From positions 1,030,001-1,094,000 of the forward strand of contig NZ_CP139478.1 of the NCBI RefSeq assembly GCF_034259105.1: a stretch of DNA of 64,000 nucleotides, written 5' to 3'. The position numbers and the translations under genes were made by a program. Shown one piece after another: positions 9,605 to 18,944 of the stretch. The notes beneath the pieces were generated by a model, which did no database searches, was not told the origin of the DNA, and saw nothing but the letters and a program-made list of their open reading frames with translations. How positions within the stretch are numbered: the first letter of the stretch is position 1; every line of letters starts with the position of its first letter. This stretch comes from Limosilactobacillus reuteri (GTDB lineage Bacteria; Bacillota; Bacilli; Lactobacillales; Lactobacillaceae).

Positions 9605-9763
9605 ATAAAAACCTTCTTTTTCTTTTTAGTGCTATCATAGCATATTGAAGGCATAACTTTTAATTGTTAACAGTTGTATTTAAAACGTAAAGTATGTTAC
9701 AGTATTAGGGTTGTTTAACGAATAACACATCTAATTAATGTAATGAGAAGGGAAGGTAATACG

Positions 9764-10288
9764 ATGCAAATCAAACAAGCCAAAATGGATGATTTAAATC
9801 AAATTATGGAAATTCTGCGAGATGGTCGGAACCAATTAGCCGAACAAGGGATCGATCAATGGCAAGGAGATTACCCGAACGAAGAACATATCAAAGAAGA
9901 TATTGAAAAAGGATTTGCATACCTTGTACAATCACAAGATGATGAAACTGTTGGTGCATTATCAATTGTTGAAGCACCAGATCACTCATATGATGAACTT
10001 GACGGTGATTGGTTAATTGACACTGATCGTTATGTTGTTATTCACCGTGTGGCAATTCACTCCAATCATGCTGGAAATGGATATGCCTCAGCATTATTCA
10101 CTAGTGTAATTGATTACATTAAGAATAATCGGAAGGATATTAAGGCTATTCGGATCGATACTCATGAAGACAACAAGATCATGCAACACTTGATCGACAA
10201 AAATGGCTTTACTAAAGTTGGTGAACTTCACGGGGTTTACCGTCCAGAAGAAAATTCATATGTTTACGACTTATTAACAGGTAATTAA
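9764..10288 (+). CDS. GNAT family N-acetyltransferase
   Basis: 174 residues when started at MQIKQAKMDDL, which follows the purine-rich AGAAGGGAAGG ribosome site. A start seven codons earlier overlaps that site. The GNAT core is visible: VVIHRVAIHSNHAGNGYASALF, an acetyl-CoA loop of the Q/RxxGxG/A type in degenerate form, then IRIDTHEDN and HLIDKNGFTKVGE. The acceptor is unknown. It is followed four bases later by the left end of an ISL3 remnant. Confidence 0.88.
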   Translation: MQIKQAKMDDLNQIMEILRDGRNQLAEQGIDQWQGDYPNEEHIKEDIEKGFAYLVQSQDDETVGALSIVEAPDHSYDELDGDWLIDTDRYVVIHRVAIHSNHAGNGYASALFTSVIDYIKNNRKDIKAIRIDTHEDNKIMQHLIDKNGFTKVGELHGVYRPEENSYVYDLLTGN

Positions 10289-10291
10289 ACA

Positions 10292-10662
10292 GGCTCTACG
10301 TCAAGTAGTGTTGATACGCAAATATGAATTTTCGCCAATTAAATTGGTCTAGTTAGAATCGTCATTCGTGGCGGTTCTTTTTAGTTAGTTTGAATTTGGT
10401 GGCCAATAATTAAATAAATCCGCGTTTTAAATGCCGTAAAGTAACGATAACCACAGGCAACTCGTTTGATAGTTTTAATTCGATTATTAATCCCTTCGGT
10501 TCGACCATTTGAGAACTTCGTCTCAAAGCCCCGCTTAATTCCCTCTTTATAGCGTGCTAAAACTTGACAACGGTGGATTGCATAATGGCTGACACTGTCT
10601 GGCCGGAGTTTAAGTAATTGAAAGAAAGTTGTAAAATCACGTTGATTGTAAGCATGCTTCAA
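10292..10662 (-). mobile_element. Truncated ISL3-family element (one end only)
   Basis: 371 bases nearly identical to 48053-48423, the left end plus transposase 3' part of the complete ISL3 copy. It begins with the same GGCTCTACGTCAAG terminus and encodes only the last part of the transposase (from AYNQRDFTTFF to the C-terminus). Similarity stops sharply at 10662, where an unrelated coding remnant begins. The element lost its other end, so it cannot move by itself. It has a few point differences from the complete copy. Confidence 0.9.
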
Positions 10663-10839
10663 AAATTCACTGGTAAGCTTGCGCCATTTAGTACAGGTTG
10701 GAGTGACACTGGTGATTATCAAGAGAATTTCATCAACTATGCTGGTAACCTAAATGTCACGTCTGGCTACCATATTCTTACTCATGGTAGTCCAGCTTTC
10801 AATGAAAAGTCATTATTTTCATGGCTGCGAAAATTATAA
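10663..10839 (+). pseudogene. 3' remnant of an unidentified gene cut by the ISL3 fragment
   Basis: After the IS homology ends, a plus-strand frame runs to TAA at 10837-10839. It encodes about 58 residues including STGWSDTGDYQENFINYAG and SGYHILTHGSPAFNEKSLF, ending LRKL. It looks like the tail of a larger protein whose 5' part was removed with the missing end of the IS. I do not recognise the family. Confidence 0.45.
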
Positions 10840-10933
10840 TTCATTTTTTGAATAACTCACCATTTATAATAAGCTTTTTACATTCTTAATGCTACAGTTT
10901 ATTATTAAACCAACAATTAATTGGGGGTTAGTA

Positions 10934-11353
10934 ATGATGGCTAAGAATGAACATGAAGTAAAAAATGACCTTTTTGGTTTCGGTGATAAGAATGTTGCGT
11001 TTGCAAAATACTTTATTGGAACAAGTTATCTTAATGGGTTAGTATCTCCTGATGATAACATTGATGTAAATGTTTCAAACGTTAATTTTGAGCCCGGTTG
11101 CCGTAACAACTGGCATATTCACCATGATGGCTTCCAAATCTTATTAGTAACTGCTGGCGAGGGTTGGTACCAAGAAGAAGATAAGCCAGCGCAATTGTTA
11201 AAACCGGGTGATGTTGTAGCAATTCATGAAGGTATAAAGCACTGGCATAGAGCCACTAAAGATAGTTGGTTCTCCCACATTGCTATTACGAAGGGAACTA
11301 GCGAATGGTGCGAAGAAGTAGATGACGCTACTTACAACCGCCTTTCTGAATAG
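10934..11353 (+). CDS. Cupin-domain protein
   Basis: About 139 residues from the ATG at 10934 (or the adjacent ATG at 10937), which follows a GGGGG ribosome site. The conserved cupin motifs are clear: NNWHIHHDGFQILLVTAGEG supplies metal-ligand histidines, and KPGDVVAIHEGIKHWHRAT is motif 2. Similar small cupins are often annotated with carboxymuconolactone decarboxylase-like proteins in lactobacilli. The substrate is unknown. It is cytosolic and apparently monocistronic. Confidence 0.85.
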   Translation: MMAKNEHEVKNDLFGFGDKNVAFAKYFIGTSYLNGLVSPDDNIDVNVSNVNFEPGCRNNWHIHHDGFQILLVTAGEGWYQEEDKPAQLLKPGDVVAIHEGIKHWHRATKDSWFSHIAITKGTSEWCEEVDDATYNRLSE

Positions 11354-11424
11354 TTAATCAGTCAGCCTTCTTTGTCCTCGTCCTCAACTTTGATATACTA
11401 GATAAAGTTTGAGGAGGAGATTAC

Positions 11425-11880
11425 ATGGAAAGCTGGCTTTTTTTAGCTTTAATATTATTAATTGCAATCTTTGGCCATAACTCGTCATTGATTATTGCCA
11501 CGGTAGTAGTGATGGTCCTGAAACTGATCCCTTATACCGCCAAATGGTTGCCCTTGATACAACATAAGGGAATTAATTGGGGTGTGACAGTGATTTCAGT
11601 TGCGATCTTAATTCCAATTGCGACTGGTCAAATTGGCTTTAATGATTTATGGGCTGCTTTTAAGACTCCTGCTGGTTGGATTGCAGTCGGCATGGGCATT
11701 GCAGTTGCCATCTTATCAAAGTACGGAGTCAACCAGTTGGCTGCTGTTCCTCAAGTTACAGTTGCCTTAGTACTTGGAACGATTATTGGAGTGGTTGTGT
11801 TTAAAGGAATTGCTGCCGGTCCAGTTATCGCGAGTGGGATGACATATTGTATTGTAACGCTATTGAATTTGCACTTTTAA
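11425..11880 (+). CDS. UPF0756 (DUF441) membrane protein
   Basis: 151 residues, almost entirely hydrophobic, with about four membrane spans. Segments such as [39 protein letters not shown] and [17 protein letters not shown] match the UPF0756 family as recalled. Function is unknown. It has a good GAGGAGG ribosome site and is closed by a terminator. Confidence 0.88.
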   Translation: MESWLFLALILLIAIFGHNSSLIIATVVVMVLKLIPYTAKWLPLIQHKGINWGVTVISVAILIPIATGQIGFNDLWAAFKTPAGWIAVGMGIAVAILSKYGVNQLAAVPQVTVALVLGTIIGVVVFKGIAAGPVIASGMTYCIVTLLNLHF

Positions 11881-11886
11881 ATAGCA

Positions 11887-11926
11887 AAAAACCAAGCGAG
11901 GTCAAAAGGGATCTCACTTGGTTTTT
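11887..11926. terminator. Terminator between UPF0756 and MFS genes
   Basis: 14-bp near-perfect inverted repeat (AAAAACCAAGCGAG / CTCACTTGGTTTTT) with T-tract on the plus side and A-tract on the other. It probably serves both converging genes. Confidence 0.88.
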
Positions 11927-11929
11927 GTT

Positions 11930-13318
11930 TTACGCATTTTCTAATTGCTCTTGCGAAGAAATTTTATGATATAACTTAGTGCTAAGATATAGCGAAGTTA
12001 ATAGCAAGCATAAGCATAGGAGGAAGCCTGCTTGAATACCGAGGTGTGAGGACGGGTTATGAACTAAGTGATTAACAATACCAACAATTGAAACGATGAG
12101 GGCAGTTCCAAAGGCAGCCGCAATTTGTCGTAACGTATTAAAGGTAGCAACCGCATCGGGAACAATCTCATTAGATAGAAGTGAGAGGGCCTGAGTTTGT
12201 AATGGGATCAGCATCGTTACTAACCCAAATTGGCGAACAGTTTGAAAGAGGGTAATCATGAGAACAGAACTACGCGCACCGATTGCGGCTTGGCCAATTG
12301 TTCCGATGATATCGATTATGAGACCAGTCCCAACAAGAATCTTAATTGGATAAATATCATAAAAGCGGCCACTCGTTGTCGATAGTAAGCCCGTTAAGAT
12401 TGCCCCCGGAAGGACAGCGATGGCTGAAACAACCGTACTTTTGCCCAAGACAATCTGTACTAGGAGGGGAATCAAAATTGCATTACCGTACATTGTTGAT
12501 GTAATTAGCATATTAATAACAGTGGCAAAGACAAATTGTTTATGTGAGAAGATCCTAAAGTTGATCAACTGATGGTTACTGTGACGTTGGTTAAGAAAGA
12601 ACAGCAAGAGAAAGGCTAAGCCGATAAGGACATACCCTGCAACATTAAATGAGAGTAAGTGATTGTTCGAAATATTTGATAAGCCCATCAATAGTGACCA
12701 TAATCCGCCTGTGATTAAAATGAGAGCTAATGTATTAAAGCGGGGATGTTCATTATGGGGGATTTTAGGAAGCAGGAAGAATGAAAGTAGTAATGTAATT
12801 ACTGCAAAGGGAATAATTAATAGGAAAAGGTATCGCCAAGAGAAAAAGTGCAATAGAAAGCCAGAAATGGCAGGACCTAAGATAGGGGCACAATTAAAGG
12901 CGAGTCCAATAATGCCCATAATTTGACCTTTTTTACCCGGTTTTGCGTAACGAATTGCCAAGACATTTACTAGCGGCATCATCATTCCTGCACCCAGAGC
13001 TTGAATCATCCGAGCAATTACAACTAGATTGAAGCTCCACGCAATCGCTCCAATAATGGTTCCTAAAAGAAAAATTCCAGAGAAAATAATAAAGAGATTT
13101 TTGAATGGGAATCTTTTTATAAGAAATGAACTAACAGGAATCATTAGGGCATTGACAAGCATATAACCGTTTGTCACCCATTGAACTTGGGCCTCGCTAA
13201 TATGAAAGACATTCATGAAGGTTGGGAGGGCAATGTTCATTAAGGTTGAACAGAGAAGACTAAAAAATGTACCAAATACCATGATTACTAATGCATGGCT
13301 AATGCGTTGATTTTTCAT
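11930..13318 (-). CDS. MFS drug:proton antiporter, DHA2 (EmrB/QacA) type
   Basis: 462 residues with about 14 hydrophobic spans. DHA2 features include NIALPTFMNVF in the first span, ARMIQALGAGMMMPL, and antiporter motif C in APILGPAISGF. Family members export drugs or toxic organics using the proton gradient. It is divergent from the CopY-type regulator, sharing a 154-base intergenic region with a cop box, so coregulation by that repressor is possible but unproven. Confidence 0.88.
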   Translation of the reverse strand: MKNQRISHALVIMVFGTFFSLLCSTLMNIALPTFMNVFHISEAQVQWVTNGYMLVNALMIPVSSFLIKRFPFKNLFIIFSGIFLLGTIIGAIAWSFNLVVIARMIQALGAGMMMPLVNVLAIRYAKPGKKGQIMGIIGLAFNCAPILGPAISGFLLHFFSWRYLFLLIIPFAVITLLLSFFLLPKIPHNEHPRFNTLALILITGGLWSLLMGLSNISNNHLLSFNVAGYVLIGLAFLLLFFLNQRHSNHQLINFRIFSHKQFVFATVINMLITSTMYGNAILIPLLVQIVLGKSTVVSAIAVLPGAILTGLLSTTSGRFYDIYPIKILVGTGLIIDIIGTIGQAAIGARSSVLMITLFQTVRQFGLVTMLIPLQTQALSLLSNEIVPDAVATFNTLRQIAAAFGTALIVSIVGIVNHLVHNPSSHLGIQAGFLLCLCLLLTSLYLSTKLYHKISSQEQLENA

Positions 13319-13445
13319 TAGTAGATATAGCGCTCCTTAAAATTAGTCAAACAGTATTGAGTTTACTAGCCAGATTATTAATGTCAATACGCATTAGAAA
13401 TTTGCAAGTAAGTAAATTAATGATAAAATATAGTTATGAATAATT

Positions 13446-13455
13446 TACATATGTA
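13446..13455. promoter_or_regulatory. cop box operator (CopY-type)
   Basis: TACATATGTA fits the TACAnnTGTA cop-box consensus known for CopY repressors of Gram-positive bacteria. It lies 18 bases upstream of the copY start codon, where binding would block its own transcription. The divergent MFS gene starts about 130 bases away on the other side. Confidence 0.75.
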
Positions 13456-13472
13456 AACGCAGGAGGAATTAG

Positions 13473-13901
13473 ATGAATATTAATTTAGAAATAACTCCCG
13501 CTGAATGGCAAATTATGCGGGTGGTTTGGAGTCTAAGGCAAACGACCAGTAGCCAAATTATTGAAGTTTTACAGAAAAAAGTTGACTGGAAACCGGCAAC
13601 GATTAAGACTTTACTTCGACGCCTGGTTGATAAAAAAGCCTTATCTGCCACTCGTCAAGGACGTGGATTTATCTATGAGCCCCTCGTTCCTGAACAACAA
13701 ACGATGGATCAAGCAGCGGACAACCTATTTAATAATATTTGTGAACGACACGTTGGAAGCACCCTTGAACATGTGATCAATAATGTAACCCTTAGCAAGG
13801 ATGATATTGCTAAGTTACAAAAATTATTGGCAAGCAAAGTAAATGATTCACCGGATCACGTCAAATGTAACTGTATTCCTAATATGCAGATGAACTGCTA
13901 A
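13473..13901 (+). CDS. copY: CopY/BlaI-type copper-responsive repressor with altered metal tail
   Basis: 142 residues. The N-terminal winged helix (ITPAEWQIMRVVWSLRQTTS, KPATIKTLLRRLVDKKAL) is typical of the BlaI/MecI/CopY family. The C-terminus reads CNCIPNMQMNC (residues 132-142). Classical CopY ends in CxCxxxxCxC, so the first CxC is kept, the second pair is shifted or lost, and two Met residues are present instead. Copper releases CopY from its operator, derepressing copper efflux genes. No copA, copB or copZ lies nearby, so this is either an orphan regulator or a regulator of the divergent MFS gene. The operator upstream supports autoregulation. Confidence 0.82.
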   Translation: MNINLEITPAEWQIMRVVWSLRQTTSSQIIEVLQKKVDWKPATIKTLLRRLVDKKALSATRQGRGFIYEPLVPEQQTMDQAADNLFNNICERHVGSTLEHVINNVTLSKDDIAKLQKLLASKVNDSPDHVKCNCIPNMQMNC

Positions 13902-13903
13902 TG

Positions 13904-13952
13904 AAAAGCTCCCCGCAACTAGGAAATCTTTCCTAAATTGCGAGGAGCTTTT
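13904..13952. terminator. Terminator between copY and the CNNM gene
   Basis: 15-bp inverted repeat with one mismatch (AAAAGCTCCCCGCAA / TTGCGAGGAGCTTTT) and T-tract. Symmetric A/T tails suggest it works in both directions. Confidence 0.88.
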
Positions 13953-13959
13953 TTAGTCT

Positions 13960-15321
13960 TTATTTTTCTTTGTTTTGATCCTCATCAGCTGATGGTTTCT
14001 TTTTTTTAGGCTTAATGTAAACTACTTTGAATTTATTAACATAAGCGTTCTTTAAATCAAGAGGTGTAAATGAGAAATTATCGACTCTAATTGGCTGTCC
14101 AACTTTTAAGTCATACTGCCGTTCAAGGAAGAACCCAGTTAAGGTTGTTACTTCAGAGTTATCAAATTGTTCGATGTTTGTATCAAAGTAACGTTCAAAA
14201 TCATCTAGTGGCATTTTACCAGAAACTTCAAAGGTAGGATTACCCTTGCTATCAGGATCTTTCTTTTCAATCATGTCAGAGGTAGCGTGATCAATTTCTT
14301 CGCCAACGGTTCCGAACAATTCTTCATAAATATCCTTATCAGTAATGATCCCAGAAGTACCACCGTATTCGTCTTGGACAACGACAATTGGCACTTGTTT
14401 TTTCATCATTTCAGCAAGGACATTGGTGAGTTGTTCATTTTCGTAAACGATTGGAATTCGGCGCATGATTGTGCGAACTGATTGTTGCGGGTTGATTTGG
14501 TTTTGCCGCATAATATCATATGCAAAAATATAACCAAGAATGTGGTCTTTGTCATTATTAGCAACAACTGGGAAACGCGTGAATTTCTTTTCAAAATAAA
14601 GTTTGGCTGCATCTTCAATTGAAGCCGTAATATCAATAACCGCTAACTGTGTCCGATCAATCATAATATCCTCAGCAACCTTATCATTCATTTCAAAAGC
14701 CCGTTGCATGAAGATAACGTCTTCTTTATCCATTTCCCCAGCTTTTTCCGATTGTTGGGATAAGGTCATAATTTCATTTTGTGAATATGTGTCTTCTTCT
14801 GGCTGAACATTGTATCCTAACATTTTTGTAATTGCCGCAGCGACTACCGCAAATAACCAAACGAATGGATAAAAAACAGTATGGAAGAATTGTACCGGGT
14901 GAACAATTGATAATAGAATTGGTACCGGTCGATCAATCGCCATATTTTTCGGAACTAAATCAGTAAATACCGCGTGGAAGAATGTAAAAATTAAAACACC
15001 GATAACTGGTGCAATCGCTTGAAGAACATCGTGCGGAATAATATTAATCTTTAGCAACAGATCAGTGATAAATTCATCACCTAACCAACCTAAAACTAAA
15101 GAAGTCATCGTAACCCCGACTTGAGCTGTTGATAGGTACTCATTAAGATTTGCTACCATGTGTTCTGCGCGTTTGACTTTTCGCGTTTGCCGGAGCTCCT
15201 TTAACTCACTAGGCCGCACTTTAACAACTGAATACTCCAGCAGTGTAAATAAAGCAGCTAACAGCAAAATCAAAATAATGATAATTAATTTAAACCAATA
15301 TGAATCCCATAAACCATTCAT
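13960..15321 (-). CDS. CNNM/CorC-type transporter with DUF21, CBS pair and CorC_HlyC domain
   Basis: 453 residues. The first 190 hold the DUF21 membrane domain with four hydrophobic spans (GLWDSYWFKLIIIILILLLA; SLVLGWLGDEF). Two CBS motifs follow (about 215-335; DIMIDRTQLAVIDI and VVVQDEYGGTSGIITDKDI). A CorC_HlyC domain (about 360-435) includes FEVSGKMPLDDFERYF. Relatives export or sense Mg2+ and are often labelled hemolysin. The charged Lys/Glu tail is cytosolic. It is apparently monocistronic. Confidence 0.9.
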   Translation of the reverse strand: MNGLWDSYWFKLIIIILILLLAALFTLLEYSVVKVRPSELKELRQTRKVKRAEHMVANLNEYLSTAQVGVTMTSLVLGWLGDEFITDLLLKINIIPHDVLQAIAPVIGVLIFTFFHAVFTDLVPKNMAIDRPVPILLSIVHPVQFFHTVFYPFVWLFAVVAAAITKMLGYNVQPEEDTYSQNEIMTLSQQSEKAGEMDKEDVIFMQRAFEMNDKVAEDIMIDRTQLAVIDITASIEDAAKLYFEKKFTRFPVVANNDKDHILGYIFAYDIMRQNQINPQQSVRTIMRRIPIVYENEQLTNVLAEMMKKQVPIVVVQDEYGGTSGIITDKDIYEELFGTVGEEIDHATSDMIEKKDPDSKGNPTFEVSGKMPLDDFERYFDTNIEQFDNSEVTTLTGFFLERQYDLKVGQPIRVDNFSFTPLDLKNAYVNKFKVVYIKPKKKKPSADEDQNKEK

Positions 15322-15460
15322 CGTTTAAAAATTTCACCTAAACTTTCTTAAAAAACTTATCGACTACTATTGTATCAGTAAAACGTAACGAAAGGGGAGT
15401 TTAATTATTTTTTTATAAGTGAAAATGCTAAAATAAAGGAAAATAAGTAGGAGAAGACAT

Positions 15461-17197
15461 ATGACGACTAATGAAGAAGAAATCAAGAAGTCAGCACGCT
15501 TGCGTAAGATTATGCAAGTGATGCGAAAATATCATTTTGTTAGCAATTTTTACCATCAAACTAATCCACAAGCTATTTGTCAGGCACTGCAAGAACTGGG
15601 ACCGACCTTTATTAAACTTGGCCAAATATTATCAACCCGTCCAGACCTTGTCTCCCCAGCATATATTAAAGAACTTCGCCACTTGCAAGATCAGGTTAAA
15701 GCTGATAGCTTTGCGACCGTCGAGCAAACTTTTGAAGAAGAAACTGGGAAGAAAATTAATGACGAATTTGCTAGCTTTGTGGAAAAGCCATTTGCTTCTG
15801 CGTCGATTGGGCAAGTTCACCATGCAACACTTAAGGATGGGACACCAGTTGTTGTCAAAGTTCAACATCCAGAAGTCAGTAAGCTTGTTAATACTGACTT
15901 AGCCTTGTTACGGAAAGCGGTGGTTTTATTTAAGTATGTTCCCCAAGACATTGCAGTAGTTGATTTGGATAAAGTAATTGATGAACTCAGTACTTCATTA
16001 TTAAGTGAGGTCAATACTCTTGAAGAAGCAAAAAACGGGGAAGAATTTTATACATTAAATAACGGTGACGGACCAATCTTAGTCCCTAAAGTATATATGA
16101 AGTATTGTGCTCCTAAGATTCTTGTTAATGAAGCGATGGAAGGAAAAAGCATTCGGTATCGTTTTAAGCAGCCAAATGATAATGATCAAGAGATAACGAC
16201 TATTAATCATGAAATTGCTACTACGCTCGTTAATAACTTTTTAAAACAAGTTTTTGTTGACCATTACTTTCATGCAGACCCGCATCCAGGAAATATATTA
16301 ATTCACGAATTACGTCCGGATGAGTCAGCAAAGCAATACGTAACGACCAAACACCATGAAAAGACCATTTATAATACAACCATTAGTTATGATCAGCAGG
16401 AGGCATTACCAAATTACCGGATCATCTACCTTGATTTTGGGATGATGGGAAGGTTAAGTCCAGCTATGGCAAATAGTATTGCGAATATCGTGATTACTAT
16501 CAACACAAAGGATACGCGAAAAATTGGCAAAGCAGTTTTAAATGTTTGTAATCGAACCGGGGAAGTTGACGAAAATGCATTTTATAAAGAACTTGGCGCC
16601 TTTATTCAACCATATTTTTCAACTGGCCTTGGCAATATTGATTTCGTGAAAATGCTGTACCAAATTGTTCAGCTATGTAAGAAAAACCACCTTCAAATGC
16701 GGGGAGAGGTAACAATGCTGATTAAGGCATTTGGGACTCTTGAAAGTTCAGTTGCTAAACTTGATCCTGAAATATCAATGCTTGAAGTTGCCCAATCGTT
16801 TGGGAGGCGTTATTTAAAACGAAACTTCAATTGGCGTTCTGCCCTTGATAATAACCTAGTCAATTTTTTCCTTGCTAGCAAAGCAATGGGGAAGATGCCA
16901 GAAAGAATTAATGAGTTAATCGATACATTTGTTAGCGGGGATGCCAAAGTTGATCTCCAGTATAAAAATGAGCAACGAGTGTTAAAGCAGATAGAACGGG
17001 TAATGAATCGTTTTATGATTACGATTATTTTGGCAGCAGTAATTTTAGGATCATCATTATTAGTCCAGGGAACACCAGCTGATTCGCATATCTATCGTTT
17101 AGGAGTATCTGGCTATATTATTGCAATCATAATTATTATTCTTTTAGTTGTTACGGAGATTATCCATCGATGGCGAAATTGGCGAAGGAAACGATGA
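15461..17197 (+). CDS. ABC1/AarF/UbiB-family atypical kinase
   Basis: 578 residues. Hallmarks in order: LGPTFIKLGQILSTRPDL (KxGQ motif), PFASASIGQVHHATLKDG (Ala-rich loop), VVVKVQHPEV (lysine), DHYFHADPHPGNILI (catalytic loop), and IIYLDFGMMGRL (DFG). Two C-terminal membrane spans (about 520-565) anchor it. UbiB relatives support quinone biosynthesis or membrane lipid homeostasis. No quinone genes are nearby. The downstream YdcF gene starts three bases after its stop, indicating an operon. Confidence 0.9.
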   Translation: MTTNEEEIKKSARLRKIMQVMRKYHFVSNFYHQTNPQAICQALQELGPTFIKLGQILSTRPDLVSPAYIKELRHLQDQVKADSFATVEQTFEEETGKKINDEFASFVEKPFASASIGQVHHATLKDGTPVVVKVQHPEVSKLVNTDLALLRKAVVLFKYVPQDIAVVDLDKVIDELSTSLLSEVNTLEEAKNGEEFYTLNNGDGPILVPKVYMKYCAPKILVNEAMEGKSIRYRFKQPNDNDQEITTINHEIATTLVNNFLKQVFVDHYFHADPHPGNILIHELRPDESAKQYVTTKHHEKTIYNTTISYDQQEALPNYRIIYLDFGMMGRLSPAMANSIANIVITINTKDTRKIGKAVLNVCNRTGEVDENAFYKELGAFIQPYFSTGLGNIDFVKMLYQIVQLCKKNHLQMRGEVTMLIKAFGTLESSVAKLDPEISMLEVAQSFGRRYLKRNFNWRSALDNNLVNFFLASKAMGKMPERINELIDTFVSGDAKVDLQYKNEQRVLKQIERVMNRFMITIILAAVILGSSLLVQGTPADSHIYRLGVSGYIIAIIIIILLVVTEIIHRWRNWRRKR

Positions 17198-17200
17198 TTA

Positions 17201-18016
17201 ATGATATATTTAAACTTAGTTAATGAATTAATATGTGCGTTATGCTGGGGAATCACGATTAGGCTTATTTTGGTTCGCCATTTAAATAGTGAAACCAAGG
17301 CGGCTAGATTCAATACGTTTGCGTTGGTTTTGATGTTGATCAACTTGGTAGTAGTGTTGCCTATTTTTGCTTTTTTGCTTAAAAATTTACCGATTCAATC
17401 AGTAAGTTGGCTAAGTGCATTAGTAGTAGCAACTATTGACGTTTTAAGTACGTTTAACTTAATTTTATTTTGTATTTTCAGTTGTTGTACCCGCCTGCAA
17501 AAATGTCCTGCTACGGTTCAGGACTTTCTGGTTTTAGGGGCAGCTGTTAGACATGGCCAGGTTCCACCAGTGTTAACTACTCGCCTTGATAAGGCCATCA
17601 GCTGTTGGAAAACTCATCAATCTGCAAAAATTATTGTTTCTGGGGGAATAGTGCAGAAAGCAAAAGAATCTGAAGCAGAAGTCATGGCTGCCTACTTAAT
17701 TGCTCACGGAATCCCAGCAAGAAAAATAATTCGCGAAAATAAGGCACTTAATACATGGCAAAATTTAGCCTTCGCTAGTCAATTTATTAAGCCGCAAGAG
17801 ACGGTTGTAGTAGTAACTAGTGATTTTCATGTTCTTCGTGCGAGAGCTTATGCAAGGAAGTTGGGATTAAACTGGTCATTCATTAGTAGCAAGACGCCTT
17901 GGCGATATTGTCCATTAACTTTTATTCGGGACTATCTCGGGATTATCCGTGACCATTGGTGGGTATTTTGCGGGAGCACGCTCCTTTTACTTTTAGTTGA
18001 ATTTATTTTGAAATGA
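17201..18016 (+). CDS. YdcF-like DUF218 membrane protein
   Basis: 271 residues. About three N-terminal membrane spans precede a DUF218 domain (about 105-245): DFLVLGAAVRHGQVPPVLTT, AKIIVSGGIVQ, ESEAEVMAAYLIAHGIP, and VVVVTSDFHVLRARAYARKLG. A further hydrophobic segment lies at the C-terminus. DUF218 proteins such as SanA and YdcF are linked to envelope integrity, but their reaction is uncertain. It sits three bases downstream of the AarF gene. Confidence 0.87.
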   Translation: MIYLNLVNELICALCWGITIRLILVRHLNSETKAARFNTFALVLMLINLVVVLPIFAFLLKNLPIQSVSWLSALVVATIDVLSTFNLILFCIFSCCTRLQKCPATVQDFLVLGAAVRHGQVPPVLTTRLDKAISCWKTHQSAKIIVSGGIVQKAKESEAEVMAAYLIAHGIPARKIIRENKALNTWQNLAFASQFIKPQETVVVVTSDFHVLRARAYARKLGLNWSFISSKTPWRYCPLTFIRDYLGIIRDHWWVFCGSTLLLLLVEFILK

Positions 18017-18064
18017 AATATGAGCGAGACAGAAGGGGAAAACAACCTTCTCTCGCTCATATTT
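18016..18064. terminator. Terminator after the AarF-YdcF operon
   Basis: Perfect 14-bp inverted repeat (AAATATGAGCGAGA / TCTCGCTCATATTT) around a 21-base loop. It separates converging genes and can act on both. Confidence 0.85.
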
Positions 18065-18067
18065 ACT

Positions 18068-18460
18068 TTATTTATTCTTATATACTGCAATTTCAATCAG
18101 ATTATTATCTGGATCATAAACGTAAAGTGAGGTCATTTCGCCTTCTGCCCCTTGTTTTACAATTGGTCCAGCAATTATATCAATATAATAGCTATTAAGA
18201 TGGTGAACAATATCGTCAATACTATCTCCGGCAACTAAACATAAGTCAGCAGAACCAATTGTCGGATTAGCTGCCTTTAGCGTAGTTGGTCGGTCAATTT
18301 TTTGTAAACGGATTAACTGATGCCCACACCGCATTGTAATTAAGTCGTCATTACTTTGTTCTTTAATTACCGGCATATCAAATACTTCGTGATAAAAGCG
18401 CATTGATTGCTCTAAATCAGTTACAGTTAAAACAACGTGATCAATTCGTCGTATTTTCAT
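18068..18460 (-). CDS. VOC-family (glyoxalase/dioxygenase-like) protein
   Basis: 130 residues. Starts with KIRRIDHVVLTVTDLEQSMRFY and ends with SLYVYDPDNNLIEIAVY. The His near residue 7 and Glu near residue 125 are the usual metal ligands of a vicinal-oxygen-chelate domain. The family includes glyoxalase I, dioxygenases and antibiotic-binding proteins, so the substrate is open. It is monocistronic. Confidence 0.85.
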   Translation of the reverse strand: MKIRRIDHVVLTVTDLEQSMRFYHEVFDMPVIKEQSNDDLITMRCGHQLIRLQKIDRPTTLKAANPTIGSADLCLVAGDSIDDIVHHLNSYYIDIIAGPIVKQGAEGEMTSLYVYDPDNNLIEIAVYKNK

Positions 18461-18566
18461 TGTCTAAGTCTCCCTTAAATTTTGAAATCAATATCATTAT
18501 ACAAGTTTCTAAATTGAAATAGCAAAAGTTGTATAATGAAATGATTGCAGATCTAAGGAGATTTTT

Positions 18567-18944
18567 ATGAATATAAAAACAATAATGAGCGTCGCAACTG
18601 GCGGCTTCCTCGGCGGAATTACCCGTTATGAGCTTAGTGCCCTCTTAGGCGGCGACGGGATTTTATATGCTAACCTTATTGGTTCATTTTTGCTAGCTTT
18701 TATAACTTATTATTTTATTGAGTGGGGACTATTAGCAGCATGGTTAAATGTCGGGATAGGAACTGGCTTTATTGGCGCTTTTACGACATTTTCAAGTTTA
18801 GCCACAACTATTGTTAAGCTTGAAAGCCAAGGTATAATTGCTAGTATCGGTTATTTTCTTGTGAGCTCTCTTGGCGGCTTGGCTTTGGCGCTGCTCGGTT
18901 TTATGCTGGCACGAAAATACGGAGGTCCGCGGCAGAATGATTAA
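18567..18944 (+). CDS. crcB1: Fluoride channel subunit FluC/CrcB, copy 1
   Basis: 125 residues, four membrane spans. Fluc signature elements are present: GGFLGGITRYELS, YANLIGSFLLAF (conserved Asn), and TGFIGAFTTFSSLA (the Phe-box and central Na+ site region). Fluc proteins form antiparallel dimers that export fluoride. It overlaps the second crcB by eight bases, so the two subunits are made together and probably form a heterodimer. No fluoride riboswitch is visible in the short 5' region. Confidence 0.92.
   Translation: MNIKTIMSVATGGFLGGITRYELSALLGGDGILYANLIGSFLLAFITYYFIEWGLLAAWLNVGIGTGFIGAFTTFSSLATTIVKLESQGIIASIGYFLVSSLGGLALALLGFMLARKYGGPRQND

Noticed and set aside
18480..18566. Fluoride riboswitch before crcB1
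   Set aside because: The 5' region is short and shows no recognisable fluoride-riboswitch core.
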